A stretch of DNA of 12,866 bases from Robiginitomaculum sp. (lineage in GTDB: Bacteria > Pseudomonadota > Alphaproteobacteria > Caulobacterales > Maricaulaceae), in assembly GCA_021647375.1 (NCBI GenBank), contig JAKIUV010000074.1, positions 1 through 12,866 on the forward strand, read 5' to 3'. Position numbers and translations under genes: made by a program. This document shows positions 1 to 6,582 of this stretch, piece by piece. The notes below the pieces were generated by a model, which saw only the letters and a list, made by a program, of their open reading frames with translations, ran no database searches and was not told the DNA's origin. Position 1 is the first letter of the stretch. Every line of letters begins with the position of its first letter.

Positions 1-131
1 TTGATATACCAGAGAAATCGGATCAGCAGCGCGCCAGAGAGCTTCTGGAAGAACTACGCCGCCGCTCTGGCGAACGTGAGCGCGACGAGACCGAACGCGA
101 ATATCTGGAACGTTTGTTAGAAAGGTTTTAA
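1..131 (+). CDS. C-terminal fragment of a probable DUF4175 / TIGR02302 family protein
   Basis: The window opens inside a plus-strand gene. Its frame (first complete codon at 3) is open to a TAA at 129-131. The visible 42 residues are highly charged, rich in Arg and Glu, and end in REYLERLLERF. The helical pattern ARELLEELRRRSGER...YLERLLERF resembles, from memory, the end of the large alphaproteobacterial DUF4175 (TIGR02302) proteins, which have N-terminal membrane helices and a long charged C-terminal region of unknown function. The stop overlaps the stop of the convergent kinase gene by four bases (128-131), with no room for a separate terminator. The coding call is strong because frame, composition and tight packing agree. 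The family name rests on pattern recall of a short tail and is only moderately sure. Confidence 0.6.
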   Translation, partial: DIPEKSDQQRARELLEELRRRSGERERDETEREYLERLLERF

Positions 132-2560
132 AACCCCAACTCTGGCTCCGCACCCTCTAATACGGCCTCTCTGGGGAGGTGGCAAATTATGTGAGTGCCT
201 TTGCCCTCTTCGCTTTCCAGTTCAATCCAGCCGCCGTGACGAGCGACGAAGCGTTCCACAAGAGCCAGACCGAGGCCGGCACCGCCGCGTGAGGATTGGA
301 AACTTTCAAACACTTGTGGCTGTTTTTCAGAAGGAATGCCGACGCCGTTGTCCTTGACCCAGATCGTGATGCCGCCTGCTTCAGAGGAAGCACCCAGTTC
401 AACCCGCCCCCCCGGCTTGGTAAATCTAAGCCCGTTGGATAGGAGGTTATAGACGATTTGCACGATACGTTTTTCGTCAGCCCGGATCATACCAATATCT
501 TCGGGGCAAGAGAATACCAGTTCGATATTATTGTCTTCCGCCTTACCAGCCACAAATGCCAATGCGTCTTCGAGCAGTTCGAACATCTCGACATCACCAA
601 GCTCTAGGTCAATCGTGTCGGCTTCGATGGCCGAGAAATCCAAGATGTCGCTGATGGTGCGTGTCAGGTCTTCTGCGGCGCTTTGGATCGCAAATACATA
701 TTCCGCTTGCTTGTCCTCAAGCTCTCCAGCGGCACCTGATTGCAGGAGTTCGCTATAGCCGGAAATTGTCGTTAGGGGCGTGCGCAGTTGATAGCTGACA
801 TGACCAACAAATTCGGTTTTCAAGCGGTCAGCTGTTTCCATAGCTTCGGCCCGTTCACGCAGGGCGGCTTCTGTACGCCTTGAACTGGTGACATCTTCCC
901 AGGCCACCAAGGTGGCACCGTCCGGAAGGGGTCTAGAGAGATAGGTCAATATGCTGTCATCGGATCGATTAATCTCGCCCTGGACATGGCGTCGTGCTTC
1001 GGGGGACGGGTCTGTGGTGCGTGCGTGCATGTCCTTCCAAAACTCGCGGTCATGATAAAGCTCGAAGAATAAAGGCGTAAGGTCGCGAAAACGCGGCTCT
1101 TCTTTGAGATCGTCTTCTGACAAACCCCACATAGCTTCAAAAGCGGCATTATGCATTTTAAGGCGACCGTCCGGCCCAAATACAGCCACGCCCTCGGTTA
1201 ATTTGTCCAAAGTTGCGGTTTGTACATTAATCTGGGTGTTAAATCGGCTTTGCATGATCATCTGGTCGGTAATGTCCCCGAACAACAGGCTGATACCACC
1301 TTGGGGATCGCGCATGCGCACCAACCTCAATTCACGCCCGTCCGGCATACTCCAAAGTTCGTCCGGCATTTCGTCTGGCCAGTCAGTATAGTATGTTAGT
1401 TCAGCCTGCTGCCATTCGCGGTAATTGGGATGCTCGGGCAGGCGGCGCTTTTCGCGTAGATGGTCGAGCCATTCTTCATGGGACGGGCGTTCACGAAACC
1501 AATTTTCGTCCAAAGTAAACATTTTGGCGAAGGCGTGATTGTGAAAGTTCATCCGCTTGTCTGCACCGAAAATAACTACGGCCTCACCCATATTATTCAA
1601 AGTTTCATCGTGGGCGCTGATATGGCGTTTGAGGGCGGCGCGCAAATTTTCAGCCTCCGAAGCGTCTACCGCCATACCGGCCACACCACCAGATACGGGG
1701 AACATAGAAATTAAAGAAGACGTGTGCGTGCCGTTCAAGACGAGAGCGCGCACGTCTTTAATATTGGTGTTCTCGTCAAGAGCCTGACGAGCTTGTCCAG
1801 AACAGCCGTCATCCAGAAAAATTTGATCTTCGATAATTTCTGATAAACCCTCAGCGCCTACGGCTTCTATATAGGCGGTATTGGCCCAGACAATCCGGCC
1901 TCCACCACTGAGCCGCCACATGGGAAAAGGCGCTTTGCCCATGATCTCTACAAAGGCAACAGGATCAGACAGCGCCGTAAGTTTCTCGTTTTCAAATTTC
2001 GAGATAGCGGCTTTTTCGTCGCCCGCCCGTATGGAAGCATCTTCTAGCCATAGGACGACTTGTGCGCCCGCGACATTGCCGTCGGCTTCAATTAACTTGT
2101 TGCCGGGCAGGGCGATAGACGCCGAGAAGGCTTCACCACGTATGCGTAAATCGCTTACCAATTTGCGCAAAGTAGTCGTATGCCCTTCGCTGGAAATTGT
2201 GTTGTGGTCGGCAAGACCGTTCAACAAATTGCGGGCAAACTCTTTGGGCTTGCCAGGCTCTGCAAACCGCACCAAAGACGCCAAAGCGGCAGTGGAGCCA
2301 TAAACCGTCGGCTCGCCCCAATCGGCTTCTGGGTCGGGCATTTTCTCTGCCCAGACCAATACCAGTCCAGGATAAGAGGCAAATATAGTTTCGACCTGTG
2401 CCAATTTTTGGTCAAGCTCAGCGGCACGTTTGCGCCAACGAGCTACGGTAACCCGCCGCCCCACGCTCGCACGCATAAACAAGAACGCCACAACAATAGC
2501 AAATGCGACTGCACCACTTGTGACGATTATTGAAAACATATCCAGATTAGCCGTGTTCAA
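128..2560 (-). CDS. divL: DivL-type PAS sensor kinase with Tyr in place of the phospho-accepting His
   Basis: This 810-residue membrane-anchored kinase is probably the DivL cell-cycle regulator. In Caulobacter, DivL is a polar protein that binds DivK and controls CckA, and through it CtrA phosphorylation. Seen: a transmembrane helix (about 9-30), a coiled stretch, three PAS-like regions (about 205-300, 315-435, 445-560), a dimerisation helix (about 575-645) and a HATPase domain (about 690-795). The H-box reads FVGHVSYQLRTPL, with Tyr590 (codon TAT, 793-791) where ordinary kinases have His. The N box (QIVYNLLSNGLRFT, 701-714), G1 (DNGVGI, 737-742) and G2 (GAGLGLALVERF) are intact, so ATP binding is expected. 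YQLRTPLTTISGY is typical of DivL. The chosen start is TTG at 2560, with GGAG seven bases upstream. An in-frame ATG (codon 8) would remove part of the N-terminus and lacks a good Shine-Dalgarno. The gene lies 93 bases downstream of the membrane protein gene on the same strand. Confidence 0.88.
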   Translation of the reverse strand: MNTANLDMFSIIVTSGAVAFAIVVAFLFMRASVGRRVTVARWRKRAAELDQKLAQVETIFASYPGLVLVWAEKMPDPEADWGEPTVYGSTAALASLVRFAEPGKPKEFARNLLNGLADHNTISSEGHTTTLRKLVSDLRIRGEAFSASIALPGNKLIEADGNVAGAQVVLWLEDASIRAGDEKAAISKFENEKLTALSDPVAFVEIMGKAPFPMWRLSGGGRIVWANTAYIEAVGAEGLSEIIEDQIFLDDGCSGQARQALDENTNIKDVRALVLNGTHTSSLISMFPVSGGVAGMAVDASEAENLRAALKRHISAHDETLNNMGEAVVIFGADKRMNFHNHAFAKMFTLDENWFRERPSHEEWLDHLREKRRLPEHPNYREWQQAELTYYTDWPDEMPDELWSMPDGRELRLVRMRDPQGGISLLFGDITDQMIMQSRFNTQINVQTATLDKLTEGVAVFGPDGRLKMHNAAFEAMWGLSEDDLKEEPRFRDLTPLFFELYHDREFWKDMHARTTDPSPEARRHVQGEINRSDDSILTYLSRPLPDGATLVAWEDVTSSRRTEAALRERAEAMETADRLKTEFVGHVSYQLRTPLTTISGYSELLQSGAAGELEDKQAEYVFAIQSAAEDLTRTISDILDFSAIEADTIDLELGDVEMFELLEDALAFVAGKAEDNNIELVFSCPEDIGMIRADEKRIVQIVYNLLSNGLRFTKPGGRVELGASSEAGGITIWVKDNGVGIPSEKQPQVFESFQSSRGGAGLGLALVERFVARHGGWIELESEEGKGTHIICHLPREAVLEGAEPELGF

Positions 2561-2638
2561 AGCTAAGCTCCAATCCCCGCAAGTTAAATTAAGCTAAAGA
2601 CATAACCTGCGAATTAAGGCTTGGCTATCAAGAATGTT

Positions 2639-2652
2639 AGCGCAAATGCGCT
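2639..2652 (-). other. Small hairpin just after the HsmA-like gene
   Basis: AGCGC-AAAT-GCGCT is a perfect five-pair hairpin lying directly after the stop codon of the minus-strand membrane protein gene. In that gene's direction it is not followed by a run of U, so it is at best a weak terminator or an mRNA-end stabiliser. Read-through into divL remains possible. The rest of the 93-base gap holds no convincing promoter: a TTGATA-like hexamer is present, but no -10 element lies at the right distance. Confidence 0.3.
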
Positions 2653-2653
2653 T

Positions 2654-3031
2654 TTACACGTTCCCAATACCGAGGGCAAAGCCCGACAAATAGGAAATCA
2701 TCCAGATACTCCAAACGATCAAGGACAATTTGTGAAAATTGGTCAAAGCATGTTCATCACCGCGCTTGATAACAATAATAGCCCAAATAAAATGTATGGC
2801 CATCAGGCCAAGACTGATAAAACCCATAATTGCGTGGGGTGTCCAGACGATGCCGCCAACAACCATAAAGGTAAGGACAGTAGCAATCATATCAACGCAA
2901 ACGCCGCAGGCAAATAGGGTGACGTGCCAAGGCTTAAGCCGCCGCGCTTTTTTCTCAGCCCAGACGCCCCACGTATAAAATACCATGGCGACTGTGAACA
3001 AAATAACGGCAGTGAGTAAAAGGGGGGGCAT
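2654..3031 (-). CDS. HsmA / TIGR03987-like four-helix membrane protein
   Basis: This is a 125-residue integral membrane protein with four predicted helices (about 3-23, 38-60, 66-88 and 104-122) and short charged loops. The order YTWGVWAEK near the first helix, then HAIMG (His66), HFIWA (His80) and NFHKLS (His100), resembles the TIGR03987 family, annotated by some databases as HsmA. Its biochemical role is not established to my knowledge. The spaced histidines would allow metal or haem contact, but that is inference. I chose ATG at 3031 because AGGA lies six bases upstream. A TTG at 3049 would add six residues and has a more distant AGGA. The gene is divergent from pseudoazurin across a palindrome-rich gap, and divL follows on the same strand. 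Confidence 0.75.
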   Translation of the reverse strand: MPPLLLTAVILFTVAMVFYTWGVWAEKKARRLKPWHVTLFACGVCVDMIATVLTFMVVGGIVWTPHAIMGFISLGLMAIHFIWAIIVIKRGDEHALTNFHKLSLIVWSIWMISYLSGFALGIGNV

Positions 3032-3108
3032 GGCGCTTCCTGATTTCAAGTATGTACTGTCCTTATAAATAACTAATAGATGCGCAAAACCCGAGTGATC
3101 TGTAAGTG

Positions 3109-3119
3109 GACATTATGTC
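3109..3119. promoter_or_regulatory. Palindrome GACAT-T-ATGTC, candidate operator
   Basis: A perfect 5+1+5 inverted repeat lies in the divergent region between the membrane protein gene and pseudoazurin. Its GGACA half-site recurs in the stronger palindrome 49 bases downstream, centre to centre, and once more as ACTGTCC at 3056-3062 near the start of the minus-strand gene. I do not recognise the regulator. Confidence 0.4.
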
Positions 3120-3141
3120 GCGCTGATTTTTAGAATTATTC

Positions 3142-3149
3142 TATTATAT
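3142..3149 (+). promoter_or_regulatory. Possible -10 region of the pseudoazurin promoter
   Basis: TATTATAT in an AT-rich stretch is the best -10-like sequence upstream of pseudoazurin. No clear -35 lies 16-18 bases before it, so the promoter may be weak or activator-dependent. The TGTCCC/GGGACA palindrome falls directly downstream, around the expected transcription start. Confidence 0.3.
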
Positions 3150-3155
3150 GCAATT

Positions 3156-3170
3156 TGTCCCAAGGGGACA
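3156..3170. promoter_or_regulatory. Palindrome TGTCCC-AAG-GGGACA, candidate operator
   Basis: This is a perfect six-base inverted repeat with a three-base spacer, 38 bases before the pseudoazurin start and just after the possible -10. A protein bound here would block transcription start, which suggests repression. It does not resemble FNR/NnrR boxes (TTGAT-N4-ATCAA type), which are common ahead of denitrification-linked copper proteins. An RNA hairpin in the 5' leader is an alternative reading. Confidence 0.45.
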
Positions 3171-3208
3171 TTCAATTGCCGTAAATCGGCACTATAAAGG
3201 AAATTACT

Positions 3209-3673
3209 ATGAAACGTATGTTTTTTGTTGTTGCAGCTGCTGCAATATTCGTCAGTCTCGCAATAACCAGCCCGGCATATGCTGCAACCCATGAAGTGCA
3301 AATGCTGAATAGAAACCCCGATAATGCCAAGCAACGCATGGTGTTTTTGCCTTCGTATTTGCAAATTGCGCCTGGTGATACAGTTATATTTAAGGCCGTC
3401 GATAAAGGCCATAATACGGTTTCCATCAAAGGCATGATCCCAGAAGGTGCGACGCCTTGGAAAAGCAAAATGAATAAGGACTTTGAAGTCACATTGAAGA
3501 AGGAGGGTGTTTACGGCTATAAATGCATGCCGCATTTCGGTATGGGCATGGTCGGTGTTATTCAAGTTGGTGGTGATATTGCCAATTTGGAAACGGCCAA
3601 AGGTGCTAAAATGCCAGGCAAAGCCAAAAAAGTTTTTGACGAAATTTTCGCAGAAATGGAAAGTGGTGAATAA
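3209..3673 (+). CDS. Pseudoazurin, periplasmic type 1 blue copper protein
   Basis: This 154-residue precursor has a signal peptide likely cut after SPAYA (residue 25). The mature protein of about 129 residues is near the usual size. It is a cupredoxin that carries electrons in the periplasm, in known cases to nitrite or nitrous-oxide reductases or peroxidases. All four copper ligands are visible: His68 in KGHNTVS, then Cys106, His109 and Met114 in YKCMPHFGMGMVGVIQVG, which keeps the family spacing C-x2-H-x4-M. The C-terminal tail (NLETAKGAKMPGKAKK onward) is the usual pseudoazurin helical end. AAGGA lies seven bases before the ATG. No reductase gene is in the window, so its electron partner cannot be inferred here. 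A terminator follows, so it is probably monocistronic. Confidence 0.93.
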   Translation: MKRMFFVVAAAAIFVSLAITSPAYAATHEVQMLNRNPDNAKQRMVFLPSYLQIAPGDTVIFKAVDKGHNTVSIKGMIPEGATPWKSKMNKDFEVTLKKEGVYGYKCMPHFGMGMVGVIQVGGDIANLETAKGAKMPGKAKKVFDEIFAEMESGE

Positions 3674-3706
3674 CCCAATTCACATTGAAAACTTGCAACC
3701 TGAATT

Positions 3707-3736
3707 AAACATCGGCTTTTTAAAAGTCGGTGTTTT
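3707..3736 (+). terminator. Rho-independent terminator after pseudoazurin
   Basis: AACATCGGCTTTT (3708-3720) pairs with AAAAGTCGGTGTT (3722-3734) using two G-U pairs, and a run of T follows. The A-rich left side could also serve the opposite strand, but no gene points that way here. Confidence 0.75.
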
Positions 3737-3783
3737 ATCTGCGCTAAGCTTGCTTTCATGACACCAGCCTATAGATAGGCCAC

Positions 3784-4959
3784 ATGAATGCTTATGATAC
3801 TATAATAATTGGTGCAGGCGCGGCTGGCATGATGTGCGGTGCTGTTGCGGGTATGCGCGGGCGCTCTGTCTTGTTGATAGATTGCGCCGTTTCTGCTGGT
3901 GAAAAAATTCGTATTTCTGGGGGTGGTCGCTGCAATTTTACCAATATTCACTGTGGACCCAGCAATTTCATTTCCAAGAATAAGCATTTTTGCAAATCTG
4001 CATTGGCTGGATACACGCCGCAGGACTTCATTGACCTTGTTAAACGTTATAAAATCAGATTTCACGAAAAAGAAAAAGGTCAGCTGTTTTGTGATGAAAG
4101 TGCCAACCAAATTATTGGCATGCTTAGGGCAGAATGCAAAAAGTCTGGCAATCAGTTTAAGTTCGAAACCGATGTGCTTGACATAAAAAAAACTGACGGC
4201 GGGTTTATTGTCACCACGTCCAAAGCTTCTTGGAGTTGTAAATCATTGGTCATAGCTACGGGCGGGCCGAGCATCCCCAAAATGGGGGCGACGGGATATG
4301 GTTATAAAGTGGCCGGGCAATTTGGTCTCAACATCATTGAACCCGTACCTGCGCTGGTACCGCTCAGTTTTACGGACGGTTTTAAGGCCGACTTGAAAGA
4401 GCTTTCTGGCACAAGCGTTGATGTGCAAGTGCGCCACGGCAAAACTGTTTTTGATGATGCTTTATTATTCACTCACCGTGGTTTATCTGGGCCGGCTATT
4501 TTACAAATTTCCACCTATTGGCAAGCGGGTGACGAAATTATTATCAACCTTGTGCCGGGCGTGGATATTTTTGCGCGGTTGAAATTAGCACGCACGAAAA
4601 ACCCGATACAAAGCCCGGCGGTTTTCCTATCTCAATTCCTGCCGCGAAACTTGGCAGACTATTTGACCAAAGGTATAGCGCAAAAACGTCTGGCGGACAT
4701 GAGCGATAAGGTTTTGCATAAACTGGCCGATAGTACGAATAACTGGCGCGCCAAACCAGCTGGTAGCGAAGGGTTTCGTACCGCAGAAGTAACGCGCGGC
4801 GGAGTTGACACCAAAGAGCTATCATCAAAAACTTTTGAAGCCGGCAACGTACCTGGCCTGTATTTCATTGGTGAAGTCATCGACGTTACCGGCCATCTAG
4901 GTGGTCATAATTTTCAATGGGCTTGGGCCAGCGGGTATGCTTGCGGGCATGCACTTTAG
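3784..4959 (+). CDS. BaiN/HI0933-family NAD(P)/FAD-dependent oxidoreductase
   Basis: This 391-residue flavoprotein belongs to the HI0933/YhiN/BaiN-like family (TIGR00275). The N-terminus has the dinucleotide fold IIIGAGAAGMM with GxGxxG at 10-15. It is followed by the family hallmark KIRISGGGRCNFTN (41-54). ATGGPSIPKMGATGYGY in the middle and the C-terminal GEVIDVTGHLGGHNFQWAWASG close the FAD site. The length is normal. The substrate is unknown for most members, although BaiN in gut Clostridium is implicated in bile-acid dehydroxylation. That role should not be transferred here. A weak GATAGG lies upstream of the ATG. The gene stands between a terminator and a TPR gene 65 bases downstream, with which it may be co-transcribed. 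Confidence 0.88.
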   Translation: MNAYDTIIIGAGAAGMMCGAVAGMRGRSVLLIDCAVSAGEKIRISGGGRCNFTNIHCGPSNFISKNKHFCKSALAGYTPQDFIDLVKRYKIRFHEKEKGQLFCDESANQIIGMLRAECKKSGNQFKFETDVLDIKKTDGGFIVTTSKASWSCKSLVIATGGPSIPKMGATGYGYKVAGQFGLNIIEPVPALVPLSFTDGFKADLKELSGTSVDVQVRHGKTVFDDALLFTHRGLSGPAILQISTYWQAGDEIIINLVPGVDIFARLKLARTKNPIQSPAVFLSQFLPRNLADYLTKGIAQKRLADMSDKVLHKLADSTNNWRAKPAGSEGFRTAEVTRGGVDTKELSSKTFEAGNVPGLYFIGEVIDVTGHLGGHNFQWAWASGYACGHAL

Positions 4960-4991
4960 AACATGACTGCATTTTAACTGTTGCAAGCATT

Positions 4992-5020
4992 GCCCTTTAT
5001 GGGCCGTAGCCATAAAAGGC
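4992..5020 (+). promoter_or_regulatory. Hairpin overlapping the ribosome binding site of the TPR gene
   Basis: CCTTTATGG and CCATAAAAGG pair with one bulged base around a short loop. The right arm ends inside AAAAGGCGGG, which contains the likely Shine-Dalgarno of the following gene. The structure could limit translation or be chance. It is not followed by a T run, so it is not an evident terminator. Confidence 0.3.
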
Positions 5021-5024
5021 GGGT

Positions 5025-5699
5025 ATGAAAAACATATTTATAATTGGCGCGGCGCTCTTGCTAGGCGTATCACATTCTTCCCAAGCTGGGAATGTGGATT
5101 TTGATTCCAAGCATAAACTCTGCCTTGAGAAAATTGCCGATGATGCGGAAACCGCCTATGAAGACGCTATGATTTGGCAGTCCGAAGGCGGCGGTCGCCG
5201 CGCGCGGCACTGTGTAGCCCTGGCTTTGGTCGCGCTGGGTCACCCAGGCGAGGCTGCATTTCGCTTAGAGAAAATTGCCAAAGCGCCCGATGGTGGTAGC
5301 CCAAATATGCGCGCCGGATTTTACGCGGAAGCCGCGAATTTTTGGCTGGAAGCTGGCGAGCCTCGTAAAGCTTATGATGCGTCCTCAGCGGGTTTGAAAA
5401 TTGCTCGTAGTGATGTAAACTTACGGATTGTCCGGGCGCAAGCATATGGCGCTTTAGGGCATTGGGATTATGCGCAGACGGAACTAACCTCGGCATTGGC
5501 TTTTCATCCGGGAGATGCGAGAGCATTGCGGTTTCGGGCGCAATCCTATTTCAAGCAAAATTTACTAAAATTAGCTAAGGTTGATATTGAAAGATCATTA
5601 GTGGTGAACGGCACCAATATTGATGCTTTACTCCTGTACGGGGAGATCAAAGAAGCTATGCGTTTAGACGCGCCACAAGTCATAACAATTCAAAAGTAA
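5025..5699 (+). CDS. Secreted TPR-repeat protein of unknown role
   Basis: This 224-residue protein has a signal peptide probably cut after HSSQA (residue 21), so it should be periplasmic. It has about four tetratricopeptide-like helix pairs: near 57-88 (LVALGHPGEAAFRLEKI), 97-130 (EAANFWLEAGEPRKAYDASSAG), 131-164 (AQAYGALGHWDYAQTELTSA) and 165-197 (RAQSYFKQNLLKLAKVDIER). TPRs bind peptides or partner proteins, and no catalytic motif is present. Cys33 and Cys63 could form a disulfide. The ATG follows AGGCGGG closely. It sits 65 bases after the flavoprotein on the same strand. The specific function cannot be told from sequence. Confidence 0.8.
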   Translation: MKNIFIIGAALLLGVSHSSQAGNVDFDSKHKLCLEKIADDAETAYEDAMIWQSEGGGRRARHCVALALVALGHPGEAAFRLEKIAKAPDGGSPNMRAGFYAEAANFWLEAGEPRKAYDASSAGLKIARSDVNLRIVRAQAYGALGHWDYAQTELTSALAFHPGDARALRFRAQSYFKQNLLKLAKVDIERSLVVNGTNIDALLLYGEIKEAMRLDAPQVITIQK

Positions 5700-5725
5700 A
5701 CTTTAGCAAGAGCAAGAAGTACAGT

Positions 5726-5757
5726 TACTAGAGCGCCGAAACCCCTCTTCTCTAGTA
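5726..5757. repeat. Inverted repeat TACTAGAG / CTCTAGTA
   Basis: Perfect eight-base arms (5726-5733 and 5750-5757) are separated by 16 bases, shortly after the TPR gene. There is no T run, so intrinsic termination is not convincing. It could be an mRNA-end hairpin or a protein site. The sequence differs from the TetR operators that follow. Confidence 0.4.
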
Positions 5758-5789
5758 GATGGTCGGCCTTAATTTGATAGCTTTAACGA

Positions 5790-5809
5790 GTTAGTAAGCG
5801 CATACTAAC
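5790..5809. promoter_or_regulatory. Operator 1 (GTTAGTA-N6-TACTAAC), likely TetR binding site
   Basis: This is a perfect 7+6+7 palindrome of 20 bases, ahead of the TetR-family gene. A near-identical 20-base site lies 47 bases downstream, centre to centre. TetR-family repressors usually bind such palindromes beside their own genes. This copy is just upstream of the -35-like TTGACT (5816-5821). Confidence 0.7.
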
Positions 5810-5815
5810 TTTCTC

Positions 5816-5821
5816 TTGACT
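5816..5821 (+). promoter_or_regulatory. Candidate -35 (TTGACT) of the TetR gene promoter
   Basis: TTGACT is a 5/6 match to the sigma-70 -35 box. A -10 would fall inside operator 2 (around GTTAGTGA), and no good TATAAT match is seen there. The arrangement places one operator before the -35 and one over the -10, a standard layout for autorepression. Confidence 0.45.
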
Positions 5822-5836
5822 TTCCCGCTCCCCCAT

Positions 5837-5856
5837 GTTAGTGACCGTTAACTAAC
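5837..5856. promoter_or_regulatory. Operator 2 (GTTAGTG-N6-AACTAAC), likely TetR binding site
   Basis: This is a 20-base palindrome of the same 7+6+7 design as operator 1, with one arm mismatch. It shares the GTTAGT...ACTAAC ends. It lies 32 bases before the TetR-family start, over the expected -10 or transcription start. The repetition of design is stronger evidence than either site alone. Confidence 0.7.
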
Positions 5857-5871
5857 TCACGATTATGTGAG
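5856..5871. promoter_or_regulatory. Small palindrome CTCAC-GATTAT-GTGAG before the TetR gene
   Basis: This is a perfect 5+6+5 inverted repeat touching operator 2 and ending seven bases before the GGAG Shine-Dalgarno. It has the same six-base spacer as the operators but different arms. It might be a hairpin in the leader mRNA or a site for another regulator. Confidence 0.3.
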
Positions 5872-5888
5872 GGCAATGGAGTTTTATT

Positions 5889-6533
5889 ATGGTTGTTGAG
5901 ACATTGAATTTGGGTGAGATGGACCGGGGCGTATCCGCGCCTGACGGGTCTACCAAGGCGCGGATTGAGCGGGCAGCGCTTGTGTTGTTTGTAGAGCGCG
6001 GTGTGGACGGGGTGGCGGTGCGGGAGATTGCGGCGCGGGTCGGAATTACCGATGCGGCCATTTATCGGCACTTTAAATCAAAATCTGAATTGGCGGAAAG
6101 CTTGATGCTGGCCATTCATGAGCGTTTGACGGAATTGGTGCGGGATATTGGGGCGCAAGACGTTTCGTTTCGCGAGAAAATTACCAATCTGGTCAATGAT
6201 TATTGTGCGCTGGCTGATGATGATTGGGATTTGTTTTCTTATCATCTTTTACACTTGCATCATTTCCCGGAATTGTTCGTAGGCGATAGCCACAGCCCTA
6301 ACTCTGGGCGCACCCGCCGAGCCGGCCCCATATCCGCCTGCGCTGAAATGCTCGACGCGGCGGTGGACGAGGGCGAGATTGCACCCGGCAATATCGCGCT
6401 CTTGGCGTCTATGGTGCTGGGGATTGTGTTGCAGGCCGCTTCGGCCAAAGCCCATATGCGCCTGCGCGGCCCGTTATCTATTTATGCACCCGAATTTGAT
6501 AAAGCCGTCTGGGCGGTGCTGCGGCACAGATAG
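5889..6533 (+). CDS. TetR/AcrR-family transcriptional regulator
   Basis: This 214-residue protein has the TetR-type N-terminal DNA-binding domain: a first helix ARIERAALVLFVERGVDGVAV, then the helix-turn-helix VREIAARVGITDAAIYRHFKSKSEL (about 44-68), the most conserved part of the family. The C-terminal part (70-214) is the variable ligand-binding and dimerisation region, so the ligand cannot be told. GGAG lies seven bases before the ATG. An internal ATG (codon 11) is less likely because it lacks a good site. Two matching palindromic operators lie upstream, so autorepression is likely. The first leader ORF of the lipid operon starts 49 bases downstream with no obvious terminator, so the regulator may be co-transcribed with the lipid genes and control them. 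Confidence 0.9.
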   Translation: MVVETLNLGEMDRGVSAPDGSTKARIERAALVLFVERGVDGVAVREIAARVGITDAAIYRHFKSKSELAESLMLAIHERLTELVRDIGAQDVSFREKITNLVNDYCALADDDWDLFSYHLLHLHHFPELFVGDSHSPNSGRTRRAGPISACAEMLDAAVDEGEIAPGNIALLASMVLGIVLQAASAKAHMRLRGPLSIYAPEFDKAVWAVLRHR

Positions 6534-6582
6534 TTGGGTCACCGATAATATTAAGTTATTTTACGGATAAGGGAGATTTGTT

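Noticed and set aside
2584..2592. A CtrA box upstream of divL
   Set aside because: Two TTAA motifs occur but are one base apart, not seven, so they do not fit the consensus.
3032..3049. A TTG start at 3049 for the HsmA-like protein
   Set aside because: ATG 3031 has a better-spaced AGGA and begins directly at the first membrane helix. The TTG cannot be fully excluded.
3050..3208. An FNR/NnrR box controlling pseudoazurin
   Set aside because: No TTGAT-N4-ATCAA or TTG-N8-CAA palindrome of good quality was found. The palindromes present have GGACA/TGTCC arms.
4544..4880. Minus-strand open frames inside the flavoprotein gene
   Set aside because: They have no ribosome binding sites or recognisable domains and are explained as shadows of the plus-strand gene.
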